DNA of 12,392 nt from Actinomycetota bacterium. Its GTDB lineage: Bacteria; Actinomycetota; Acidimicrobiia; IMCC26256; BP-133. Positions 1-6,347 of the stretch are shown one piece after another (position 1 is the first letter of the stretch; each line of letters opens with the position of its first letter). The stretch spans positions 1 to 12,392 of the forward strand of contig JAUZEX010000930.1 of NCBI GenBank assembly GCA_030838815.1, in the 5' to 3' direction. The position numbers and the translations under genes were made by a program. The notes below the pieces were generated by a model, which saw only the letters and a list, made by a program, of their open reading frames with translations, did not search any database and was not told the DNA's origin.

Positions 1-74
1 TGATGCGGGAGGGCGACAAGCTGTCCTGGAAGTCGATCGGCTACACCGACCGCGACGCCACCTACGACAAATGA
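1..74 (+). CDS. 3' end of an upstream gene, probably the ABC transporter substrate-binding protein (partial)
   Basis: Only the last 23 codons are inside the window, in the frame beginning at base 3 and ending in TGA at 72-74. The visible tail contains the peptide KSIGYTDRDATYDK. The stop overlaps the livH start in an ATGA (71-74), so the two genes are in one operon and probably translationally coupled. Because livHMGF follow directly and no substrate-binding protein occurs elsewhere in the window, the periplasmic-type binding protein (LivK/LivJ family, a lipoprotein in Gram-positive bacteria) is the likeliest identity. This rests on context only; 23 residues are too few to recognise a family. 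Confidence 0.55.
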   Translation, partial: MREGDKLSWKSIGYTDRDATYDK

Positions 75-970
75 GCAAGCTGCTGCAGACCATCATCATC
101 GGCACCGTCACCGGGTCGCTGTACTCGCTGCTGGCGCTCGGGATGGTGCTCGTCTACCGCACGACCGGCGTGCTCAACATCGCCCACGGCGGGATCGGTG
201 TGATGGCCGGGTTCGTGGCCTGGGACCTCGTCCAGTTGCGGCACTGGCCCTACTACGCGGGCCTCGTGGCCGGCGTCGCCTTCGCGGTGGTGATCGGTGT
301 CGCCTTCGAGCGGTTCGTGGTGCGGCGCCTGCCCAACGCCGGGAGCCGTACCGTGGCGACCCTGGGGCTGTTCCTGCTCGCGCAAGGGGTCGTCTTCGTG
401 GTGCCGTGGTGGAGCAACAACTCCGCCCAGGTCTTCCCGTCGCCGTTCACGGGGAAGCTGGTCAGCATCCCGGGGGCCGACTTCGCCGTGTCCTACGACC
501 AGATCGTGCTTGTGACCACGGTGGTGCTGCTGTTCGTCGGCCTGCGGTTCCTGCTGCGCCGGACCCGCCTCGGCATGGCCATGCGGGCCGTGTCCGACGA
601 CCCGGCGGCCTCCCGGCTCATGGGGGTGCGTGAAGAGCTTGTGGCCCCGGTGGTGTGGGCCATGGCGTTCGGGATCGCGGCCCTGTCCGTAATGCTGATC
701 GCCCCCATCAACCTGCTCGAGAACACCTCGATCATCGCCTTCACCCTGAAGGCGCTGGCCGTGACGTTCGTCGGCGGCCTGGTGTCGCTCCCCCTCACCG
801 TGCTGGGAGCCACCGTGCTCGCCCTCCTCGAGACCTTCACCCAGATCTACGCCGCCGACGTGCGGGGCCTCCCCAGCGCCTGGCCGTTCATCCTGATGGT
901 GGCCGTCCTCGTCATCCGGCTCATCCGGCCGACGAAAGCGCTCGACGAGCAGGCACTGGCGGCGGCATGA
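71..970 (+). CDS. livH: Branched-chain amino acid-type ABC transporter permease LivH
   Basis: A 299-residue polytopic membrane protein, one of two permeases of a hydrophobic amino acid uptake (HAAT/Liv) ABC importer. The N-terminal half carries the family pattern GMVLVYRTTGVLNIAHGG (about residues 24-41), in which LNIAHG is typical of LivH. The cytoplasmic coupling loop appears as AVSDDPAASRLMGV (about 173-186), where the ATPase docks. Hydrophobic segments run through the whole length, ending in a short basic tail. Length is normal for LivH (about 290-300). The ATG at 71 overlaps the preceding stop and has no clear Shine-Dalgarno, so coupled translation is likely. The stop overlaps the livM start. 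Family assignment is firm; the substrate is not, since HAAT systems also carry amides, urea and aromatic or other carboxylic compounds. Confidence 0.94.
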   Translation: MSKLLQTIIIGTVTGSLYSLLALGMVLVYRTTGVLNIAHGGIGVMAGFVAWDLVQLRHWPYYAGLVAGVAFAVVIGVAFERFVVRRLPNAGSRTVATLGLFLLAQGVVFVVPWWSNNSAQVFPSPFTGKLVSIPGADFAVSYDQIVLVTTVVLLFVGLRFLLRRTRLGMAMRAVSDDPAASRLMGVREELVAPVVWAMAFGIAALSVMLIAPINLLENTSIIAFTLKALAVTFVGGLVSLPLTVLGATVLALLETFTQIYAADVRGLPSAWPFILMVAVLVIRLIRPTKALDEQALAAA

Positions 971-2028
971 GCATCACCGACGTCACCGCCGACGTCGATC
1001 GGGCCCTGCAGGGCGCGGTGCGATCGGCCACGACGTCGGCCTCGTCATCGGCGGTTCCGGCCCTCACGGGGCGGGCCCGGCTGGCCCGGTTGCTCGGCGC
1101 GACCGTCCTGGCCGGGCTCCTGGCCACCCTGCCGTTCAGCATGCACTGGGCGGGGCCGGCCTTCGCCGTCGACTACGGCCTCATCGTGGCCATGACGGTG
1201 CTGTCGATCTCCGTGCTCGGCTGGATCGGGGAGATCTCCCTCGCTCCGGTGGCACAGATGGGCTTCGGCGTGGTGGCCGTGAACGTCTGCCAGGTGCATC
1301 ACGTGCCCTTCGGGTTCACGCTGCCGATCGTGGCCCTTTCCTCGCTGCCGATCTCGCTTCTGCTGGCCGCCTTCACGCTGCGGCTCAAGGGTGTGTCGTT
1401 CGCCATTGCCACGCTGGCCTTCGCCTACATGGCCCACAAGACCTTCTTCCTGGAATACCTCGGGTCCTACGGCGCCTTCGGCGGGACGGGCACCACGCAG
1501 GTGTCACGGCCGAGCTTCGTCCGTACCGACGAGTCGATCTACTACCTGGAGCTCGCCGTACTCATCGCGGTGGCGCTGCTTTGCTACGCCATCAACCGCT
1601 CCCGTATCGGGGCCCGCTTCACCGCGCTGCGGGAGTCGGAGATGGCCTTTTCGACGCTGGGCCACCCGCCGGCCGCCTACCGGTTCTTCGCCATCTGCCT
1701 CTCGGGGGCCATCGCCACCGTGGCCGGCGCCCTGTTCGTGTACCTGCAGCTCCAGGTGCCGTCGAACCTCCTCCTGCCCGGCCAGGCGATCCTCTTCTTC
1801 GGGTACGCGGTGGCTGGCGGCCTCGGCTCGGTGACGGGCGCTCTCGTCGCGGGCGTCGTGTTCGGTGCCCTGCCGAAGTATCTGGAGACCCTGACGAAGA
1901 GCGAGTTCCTGAACTACGACCTGTTCGTGATCGGACTGGTCATCTTCGTCGTCATGATGAAGGCCCCTGGCGGGCTGGCCGAGGTTGGGCGCCGTCTCTG
2001 GCGGCGGATCGAAGGAACCACGGCGTGA
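967..2028 (+). CDS. livM: Branched-chain amino acid-type ABC transporter permease LivM
   Basis: A 353-residue second permease of the HAAT importer. The ATG at 967 lies in an ATGA overlap with the livH stop; the reading frame stays open upstream to 655, but that part lies inside livH and is shadow. A polar, Ser/Ala-rich cytoplasmic leader of about 45 residues precedes the first membrane helix. Family marks are GWIGEISLAPVAQMGFG (the LivM G-Q-x-S-L-G region), the coupling loop ALRESEMAFSTLGHPP, then the A-x-x-SG-x-I-x-x-x-AGALF helix and GGLGSVTGALVAG near the C-terminus. Length is slightly over the usual 300-340 because of the leader. The stop overlaps the GTG of livG. It forms the transmembrane pore with LivH. 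Confidence 0.93.
   Translation: MSITDVTADVDRALQGAVRSATTSASSSAVPALTGRARLARLLGATVLAGLLATLPFSMHWAGPAFAVDYGLIVAMTVLSISVLGWIGEISLAPVAQMGFGVVAVNVCQVHHVPFGFTLPIVALSSLPISLLLAAFTLRLKGVSFAIATLAFAYMAHKTFFLEYLGSYGAFGGTGTTQVSRPSFVRTDESIYYLELAVLIAVALLCYAINRSRIGARFTALRESEMAFSTLGHPPAAYRFFAICLSGAIATVAGALFVYLQLQVPSNLLLPGQAILFFGYAVAGGLGSVTGALVAGVVFGALPKYLETLTKSEFLNYDLFVIGLVIFVVMMKAPGGLAEVGRRLWRRIEGTTA
2012..2016 (+). promoter_or_regulatory. Shine-Dalgarno AAGGA for livG, deciding the GTG start
   Basis: AAGGA lies 8 bases before the GTG at 2025, an ideal spacing. The in-frame ATG at 2091 has only a weak GGGCCGGGA-like stretch before it. Together with the GTGA overlap with livM this favours the upstream GTG and hence an extended N-terminus for LivG. 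Confidence 0.65.
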
Positions 2029-2969
2029 CCGGCCCCGGCTCCCTGCGGCATCGGATCACACCCGCCGGGCTCCAGCGGGGCCGGGACGTGATGTCGGCCT
2101 GGAACCGCCTCACCGCCGACACCAATGGGCCGGCCAACGGCAGCGGCCACGCCGGACTCCGGCCCGACCACCTCGCGCCGTGGTCGGTCGTCGGGCGAGA
2201 CCGGCAGGATGGGCGCGAGCTGCTCCACGTCGAGCATCTGTCGATCGACTTTGGCGGTGTCCAGGCACTGCGCGACGTCCGGCTCCTGGTCTGCACCGGC
2301 GAGGTGACCGGCGTCATCGGCCCTAACGGAGCCGGGAAGTCGACGCTGTTCAACTGCCTCTCAGGACTGATCCAACCCGACTCGGGATCGGTGACCTTCG
2401 ACGGCGCCCCACTCCGGGGCGCACCGTCGGTACGCGCCCGCCGGGGGCTCGGCCGAACGTTCCAGACACCGCGCCTGTTCAAGAGCCTCTCCGTCCTCGA
2501 CAACCTTCTCTTCGGGTGCGAGGCGGCCGACTGGTCAGGTCACCGCTACGTATTCGACCCCCGCCTCGGACGGCTCTCCCAGGGGGAACGGGCGGCGCGC
2601 ATCGCCCACCTGGTCGGCTTCCGGGGCGACCTGTCGGCGCCGGCCGGCAGCCTCCCCTTCGGCGACCTCCGCACCGTGGAACTGGCGCGGGCGCTGTGCG
2701 GCGCCCCGCAGCTCCTCATGCTCGACGAGCCCGCGTCGGGTCTCGACGCCGACCAGGCCGACACCTTCGTGGGGCTCATGCGGGAACTCGCCGAGATGGG
2801 CTTGGCCGTCCTCCTCATCGAGCACGACATGGCCCTGGTCATGGGGTTGTGCAAGCGGATCACCGTCCTCGACTTCGGGCAGGTCATCGCCGAGGGCGCC
2901 CCCGACGAGGTCCAGCGCAACGAGACGGTCATCCACGCCTATCTGGGAAGGAGCGCCGCCCGTGCTTGA
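2025..2969 (+). CDS. livG: Branched-chain amino acid-type ABC transporter ATP-binding protein LivG
   Basis: One of the two cytoplasmic ATPases driving the HAAT importer; 314 residues from the GTG at 2025. The ABC domain starts near residue 66 (LLHVEHLSIDFGGVQAL). Walker A is GPNGAGKST (99-107), the signature is LPFGD (210-214) where textbook ABC proteins have LSGGQ, Walker B is LLMLDEP with D234 and E235, and the H-loop histidine is H267 (IEHD). The LivG-specific Q-loop region reads GRTFQTPRLFKSLSVLDNL. The N-terminal extension of about 65 residues is polar, Arg/Gly-rich and unlike normal LivG, which begins a few residues before the first strand; an ATG at 2091 would shorten it to about 43. 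The GTG overlaps the livM stop; the 3' end overlaps livF by 8 bp. Confidence 0.93.
   Translation: MTGPGSLRHRITPAGLQRGRDVMSAWNRLTADTNGPANGSGHAGLRPDHLAPWSVVGRDRQDGRELLHVEHLSIDFGGVQALRDVRLLVCTGEVTGVIGPNGAGKSTLFNCLSGLIQPDSGSVTFDGAPLRGAPSVRARRGLGRTFQTPRLFKSLSVLDNLLFGCEAADWSGHRYVFDPRLGRLSQGERAARIAHLVGFRGDLSAPAGSLPFGDLRTVELARALCGAPQLLMLDEPASGLDADQADTFVGLMRELAEMGLAVLLIEHDMALVMGLCKRITVLDFGQVIAEGAPDEVQRNETVIHAYLGRSAARA
2948..2953 (+). promoter_or_regulatory. Shine-Dalgarno AAGGAG for livF, deciding the GTG start
   Basis: AAGGAG lies inside the 3' end of livG, 8 bases before the GTG at 2962. It supports initiation at this GTG, which gives an LivF beginning right at the first strand of the ABC domain. 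Confidence 0.7.
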
Positions 2970-3702
2970 GGTGCGAGGCCTCACCGCCGGTTACGGCCCC
3001 GTACGAGTGCTGCGCGGCGTCGACGTCACCGTGGGCACCGGCGAGATCGTGGCCATGATCGGACCCAACGGAGCCGGGAAGACAACCACGCTCAATGCCA
3101 TCGCCGGCGTGCTGCCCCGCGGGGGCGAAATCCTCCTCGATGGGGAACCGCTGGCCCCGGTGGCTGAGCAGGTGGTTCGGCGGGGCGTCGCTCTCGTGCC
3201 CCAGGGCCGGAAAGTGTTCCCCCGCATGACCGTCGAGGAGAACCTGTTCATGGGCGCCTACTCGAAGGGTGGCACCTGGCGGGACTTCGAGCGGCGGGCG
3301 GAGCCGATCTTCTCGATCTTTCCCCGGCTGGCCGAGCGGCGGACCCAGATCGCCGGGAGCCTCTCCGGCGGCGAGCAGCAGATGCTGGTCATCGGTCGGG
3401 CGCTGCTGGCTGAGCCGAAGGTCGTGATGATCGACGAACTCTCGCTCGGACTGGCGCCTCTCATGGTGGAGACGCTGCTCGACACGATCGTGCGCTTCAA
3501 CCGGGAGATGGGGACCGCCTGCCTCCTGGTGGAGCAGGCGGCCACCGCCGCCCTCGAGATCGCGGTGTCGGCCTACCTGCTGCGGAGGGGCGAGGTCGTC
3601 TACCACGGGCCCGCCAACCGGCTGCGACAGGACGTCGACGTGCTCCACGGCGCCTACTTCGGAACGACAAACGGGACCGCGCAACCCGCGGGTCGGAGGT
3701 GA
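2962..3702 (+). CDS. livF: Branched-chain amino acid-type ABC transporter ATP-binding protein LivF
   Basis: The second ATPase of the importer, 246 residues, close to the usual 233-245. It opens MLEVRGLTAGYGPVRVLRGV, the standard LivF beginning. Walker A is GPNGAGKTT (34-42), the signature is LSGGE (134-138) in LSGGEQQMLVIGRALL, and Walker B is VVMIDE (D158, E159), followed by the LivF-typical LSLGLAP. The switch region has VEQ in place of a histidine, which is normal for LivF. GRKVFPRMTVEENL is another LivF hallmark. The GTG start overlaps livG by 8 bp and has a good ribosome site. It probably pairs with LivG as a heterodimer under LivH/LivM. The last ~15 residues are a variable polar tail. 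Confidence 0.94.
   Translation: MLEVRGLTAGYGPVRVLRGVDVTVGTGEIVAMIGPNGAGKTTTLNAIAGVLPRGGEILLDGEPLAPVAEQVVRRGVALVPQGRKVFPRMTVEENLFMGAYSKGGTWRDFERRAEPIFSIFPRLAERRTQIAGSLSGGEQQMLVIGRALLAEPKVVMIDELSLGLAPLMVETLLDTIVRFNREMGTACLLVEQAATAALEIAVSAYLLRRGEVVYHGPANRLRQDVDVLHGAYFGTTNGTAQPAGRR
3695..3702 (+). promoter_or_regulatory. Strong Shine-Dalgarno GGAGGTGA for the exported protein
   Basis: GGAGGTGA, nearly a perfect anti-Shine-Dalgarno complement, overlaps the livF stop codon and lies 4 bases before the ATG at 3707. It fixes that start and suggests well-translated message, coupled to livF. Confidence 0.7.
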
Positions 3703-3706
3703 GGAC

Positions 3707-5215
3707 ATGAGACGCATGCTGGTGTTGGCCGCCTCGGTGGCCGTGGGCTTCTTTGCCGTGCTGCCGCCGGTGGCCGCCGAGGACCTTGGGTCTCCACCGG
3801 CCATCGGCGGCCCGGATGGGGGAAACGAGGCCGGCTTCTTCGGGTTCCAGCACCTGACCACCGTGGCCCAGGGCCAGGTTGCCACCGGCTACTTCTTCGC
3901 CATCGGTGACGAGGTGAACCGCCTGGTCGGCGCGCACTCGGAGATCGACGGGCCCCCCGTCAATAGCCGGGAGATCGCCGCCTTCGTGCAGCGGGGGATC
4001 GGCGCCACCTACGTCTACGGCGTCGCCGGCGGCCCCGGCGGCACCAGCGGGGCGCTCCCCGACCCGCCGCCCGGAGAGGCGCCCGGCTACTTCCCGACCG
4101 ATCCTCACGAGACGACCTTCTCCGGCCCGGTGACGGCGGTACTCAACGGCGGAGAGGCCCGCACGCTCGACGGACGGTTCCACGCCAAGGCGGAGGAGGG
4201 CGCCTCGGGGACGGCCGAGGCCAGCGTCACCCGCATGGACGTGCCGGGGTACTTCGGGATCAATCAGGCCGTGGTCACGTCGCACGGCCGGCCGGTGGCC
4301 GAAGGGGTGGAGGCCGAATCGGTCTCGGTGCTCCAAGGGCTCACCGTCGGCCCCCTCCACATCGACAGCCTGACATCGAGGGCCTATGGCTTCGTCCCGT
4401 CGCTGCCCGGTGACCCCAAGGGCGTGGCCACGACGCTCGTCGAAGGCGCCACCGTAGGGAAGACGCCGGTCATGGTCACCGACCAAGGCATCGTCGTCGC
4501 CGACAAAGGCGACCCGACGGCGGCCCAGAAGGTCCGGGCGGCTCTGACGCAGGCGGGGCTCAGTGACGTCAAACTTCTCCCGTCGCTGGCTGCCCCCTCG
4601 GAGAACAAGCAGCAGATCAGCGCCCAGACCGGCGGCCTGCAGGTGATCCACCGGGACCCGAAGTTCGGCGCTTCCAATCCGCAGGGATTCCAGGGGGGCG
4701 GCTTCGCCCTCGGGGGAGCCGAAGTGACCGTCGTCGGCCAGCAGTGCGACCCCGCCTGCAGCAGCCCCGCGGGGGCGGGCCAGACCCCGGGCGTGTCACT
4801 GGAACCTCCCACGCCGTCGGACAACCAGAGCCAGAGCGCCACGCCCTTCCCGAGCCTCACCTCCGCCGGGTCTGCAGCGTTGGGCGAGGCCTCTGCCTTC
4901 GGGGTACCCGGTCCCCCCGGGGGCGTGGTGTCGGACGGCCCGACGGTCACGTTTACCAGGGACGCGACGCCGGAAGTGCCGGCCACGGCCCCCGTGGAAT
5001 CGCAGCGCCCGTTGGTGGTGGCCCGAGGGGTCGCCAGCCCGGGTCGGCCGCCGGCCCTGCGGGCCGCCCTGGCGGCGGTCAATGCCATGGGTCTGCACGA
5101 CGCGGATGAGCTCACGCGGATGTTCCTGGCCATGGCCGGTGCCATGGTCGTTGTGATCGTGGCGACCCGCGGTTTGAACCGCGGCAGCCGCCGACGTCGA
5201 GGAGGAGAACGGTGA
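3707..5215 (+). CDS. Exported, C-terminally membrane-anchored protein of unknown function
   Basis: A 502-residue protein I do not recognise. Residues 1-24 form a Sec signal peptide (basic MRRM, hydrophobic core, AxA-like cleavage after PPVAA). About 445 extracytoplasmic residues follow, rich in Gly, Pro, Ala and Val, with segments such as ATGYFFAIGDEVNRLVGAH, and a middle part (about 255-295) reading VMVTDQGIVVADKGD that suggests beta structure. Two cysteines form CxxxC (C347, C351). A Pro/Ser/Gln-rich linker spans about 352-400. One transmembrane helix (about 471-487) is followed by an Arg-rich tail (GSRRRRGGER), giving an outside domain and a short inside tail. It starts 4 bp after livF with a strong ribosome site and overlaps the next gene, so it belongs to the transporter operon. 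It could be a surface receptor or envelope factor for the imported substrate; that is inference. Confidence 0.85.
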   Translation: MRRMLVLAASVAVGFFAVLPPVAAEDLGSPPAIGGPDGGNEAGFFGFQHLTTVAQGQVATGYFFAIGDEVNRLVGAHSEIDGPPVNSREIAAFVQRGIGATYVYGVAGGPGGTSGALPDPPPGEAPGYFPTDPHETTFSGPVTAVLNGGEARTLDGRFHAKAEEGASGTAEASVTRMDVPGYFGINQAVVTSHGRPVAEGVEAESVSVLQGLTVGPLHIDSLTSRAYGFVPSLPGDPKGVATTLVEGATVGKTPVMVTDQGIVVADKGDPTAAQKVRAALTQAGLSDVKLLPSLAAPSENKQQISAQTGGLQVIHRDPKFGASNPQGFQGGGFALGGAEVTVVGQQCDPACSSPAGAGQTPGVSLEPPTPSDNQSQSATPFPSLTSAGSAALGEASAFGVPGPPGGVVSDGPTVTFTRDATPEVPATAPVESQRPLVVARGVASPGRPPALRAALAAVNAMGLHDADELTRMFLAMAGAMVVVIVATRGLNRGSRRRRGGER

Positions 5216-5592
5216 AGCATCTCATGCGGGAGCGGGGCCGGCTGGTGGCCGGGATCACGCTGCTGGTGGCGGCGGTGGTCGTGCTCGGCGTCGGCTACGC
5301 CAGCATCTCCGACGAAGTCTTCGTGTCCATCCAGCTGCCCTACGTGCTGGGCGGCGGGGTCGGGGCGCTCCTCTGCGCCGGGGTCGGCCTCGCCCTCGTG
5401 CGGTCCCAGGACGACATCGACAACCGCCGCCGCCTCATCGACCTGGAGGCGGCCCACGAGGTGATGTCGGAGCGCTTCGGTGCCCTCGGTCTGCAGGTGG
5501 AGTACGCCACCCAACTGTTGGAGTCCGTGCTGAGGTACGACGCGGCCGTCCCCGCACCCCCGGAAGGCCTACGGCGCGAGTTCCGCATCTGA
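5212..5592 (+). CDS. Small two-helix membrane protein of unknown function
   Basis: A 126-residue protein starting at GTG 5212, in a GTGA overlap with the preceding gene and 5 bases after GGAGGA (5201-5206). A basic N-terminus (VKHLMRERGR) is followed by membrane helices at about residues 11-32 and 43-63, joined by a short loop (SDEVFVSIQ), then a soluble C-terminal region of about 60 residues with charged, helix-forming sequence (DDIDNRRRLIDLEAAHEVMSER) that could form a short coiled coil. By the positive-inside rule both ends face the cytoplasm. No enzyme motif is visible. Its coupling to the exported protein and the liv genes suggests a partner or assembly factor for that membrane complex. 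No family recognised. Confidence 0.8.
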   Translation: MKHLMRERGRLVAGITLLVAAVVVLGVGYASISDEVFVSIQLPYVLGGGVGALLCAGVGLALVRSQDDIDNRRRLIDLEAAHEVMSERFGALGLQVEYATQLLESVLRYDAAVPAPPEGLRREFRI

Positions 5593-5632
5593 GCCCTGAC
5601 GACCCTGGACCGACTGCGCCCGGAGGAGACCC

Positions 5633-6337
5633 ATGCCGTTCTCAGACAAGGTGGCCATCGTCACCGGCGCCGCCGGGAAAGTCGGTGCCGCCGTGGCTAA
5701 GGCGCTGCGGGCCCGGGGGACCGCTGTCCTGGCTGTCGACAGCGACGCCGAAGCTCTGGCAGCCCTCGACCGGGATCTCGGAGGCGTCGAGACGTTCGTC
5801 GCCGACCCCACCCGCTCGGAGGACGTCGCCGGCTACGTCGCCCGGGCCTGCGAGCTGTGGGGCGGGGTCGATCTGTTCTTCAACAATGTCGACGTCGAGG
5901 GACCGGCCCGCCTGCTGACGGAGTCGTCCGAGGCCGACTTCGATGCCATGATCGAAGCCAACCTGCGGCCCACCTTCCTGGGACTCAAGCACACGCTGCC
6001 CCACGTCCGGGACGGCGGTGCCGTGGTCAACATGGCCAGCGACCTGGCGGTCGTGGGAGCGGTCGGCCTCGGCGGTTACGTGGCCTCCAAGCACGGGGTG
6101 CTCGGGCTCACCAAGGTGGCGGCGCTGGAATGCGAACGGCGCCAGATCCGCGTGAATGCCGTCTGCCCGGGCCGCATACGAGAGGTCGACCTCGATGCCG
6201 GCGTCAGCATCGATGGGTTCCGGACCCCCGAGGAGATCGCCGACCTGGTCATCTTCCTCCTCTCCGACGGGGGGCCGCTGCACCACCGCCCTGAGGCGCA
6301 CGTCGGGCCACGGGCCGCCAACGGGTCGGTGACCTGA
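5633..6337 (+). CDS. Short-chain dehydrogenase/reductase (SDR) with atypical C-terminus
   Basis: A classical-type NAD(P)-dependent SDR, 234 residues. The ATG at 5633 follows GGAGGAG. The nucleotide-binding glycine motif is TGAAGKVG (11-18), D36 after strand 2 favours NAD over NADP, the NNAG motif is present as NNVD (84-87), and the catalytic set is S136, Y149 and K153 (YVASK), with RVNAVCPG after it. The protein ends early: after LLSDGG (about 209-214) the usual T-G-x-x-x-x-VDGG ending is absent and a His/Pro/Arg-rich tail follows. Family members are normally 245-260 residues. It lies 40 bp after the two-helix gene. Given the ketone carboxylase cluster beyond the regulator, a secondary-alcohol dehydrogenase making a ketone is a reasonable guess; substrate is not readable from motifs. 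Confidence 0.88.
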   Translation: MPFSDKVAIVTGAAGKVGAAVAKALRARGTAVLAVDSDAEALAALDRDLGGVETFVADPTRSEDVAGYVARACELWGGVDLFFNNVDVEGPARLLTESSEADFDAMIEANLRPTFLGLKHTLPHVRDGGAVVNMASDLAVVGAVGLGGYVASKHGVLGLTKVAALECERRQIRVNAVCPGRIREVDLDAGVSIDGFRTPEEIADLVIFLLSDGGPLHHRPEAHVGPRAANGSVT

Positions 6338-6347
6338 GCGCGACGAG

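Noticed and set aside
655..966. Upstream extension of livM
   Set aside because: It lies wholly within livH in another frame; the ATGA overlap at 967 is the natural start.
5593..5632. 40-bp gap before the SDR as a separate promoter
   Set aside because: No -35/-10 pair or terminator visible; only the GGAGGAG ribosome site is clear, so read-through from the liv operon is as likely.
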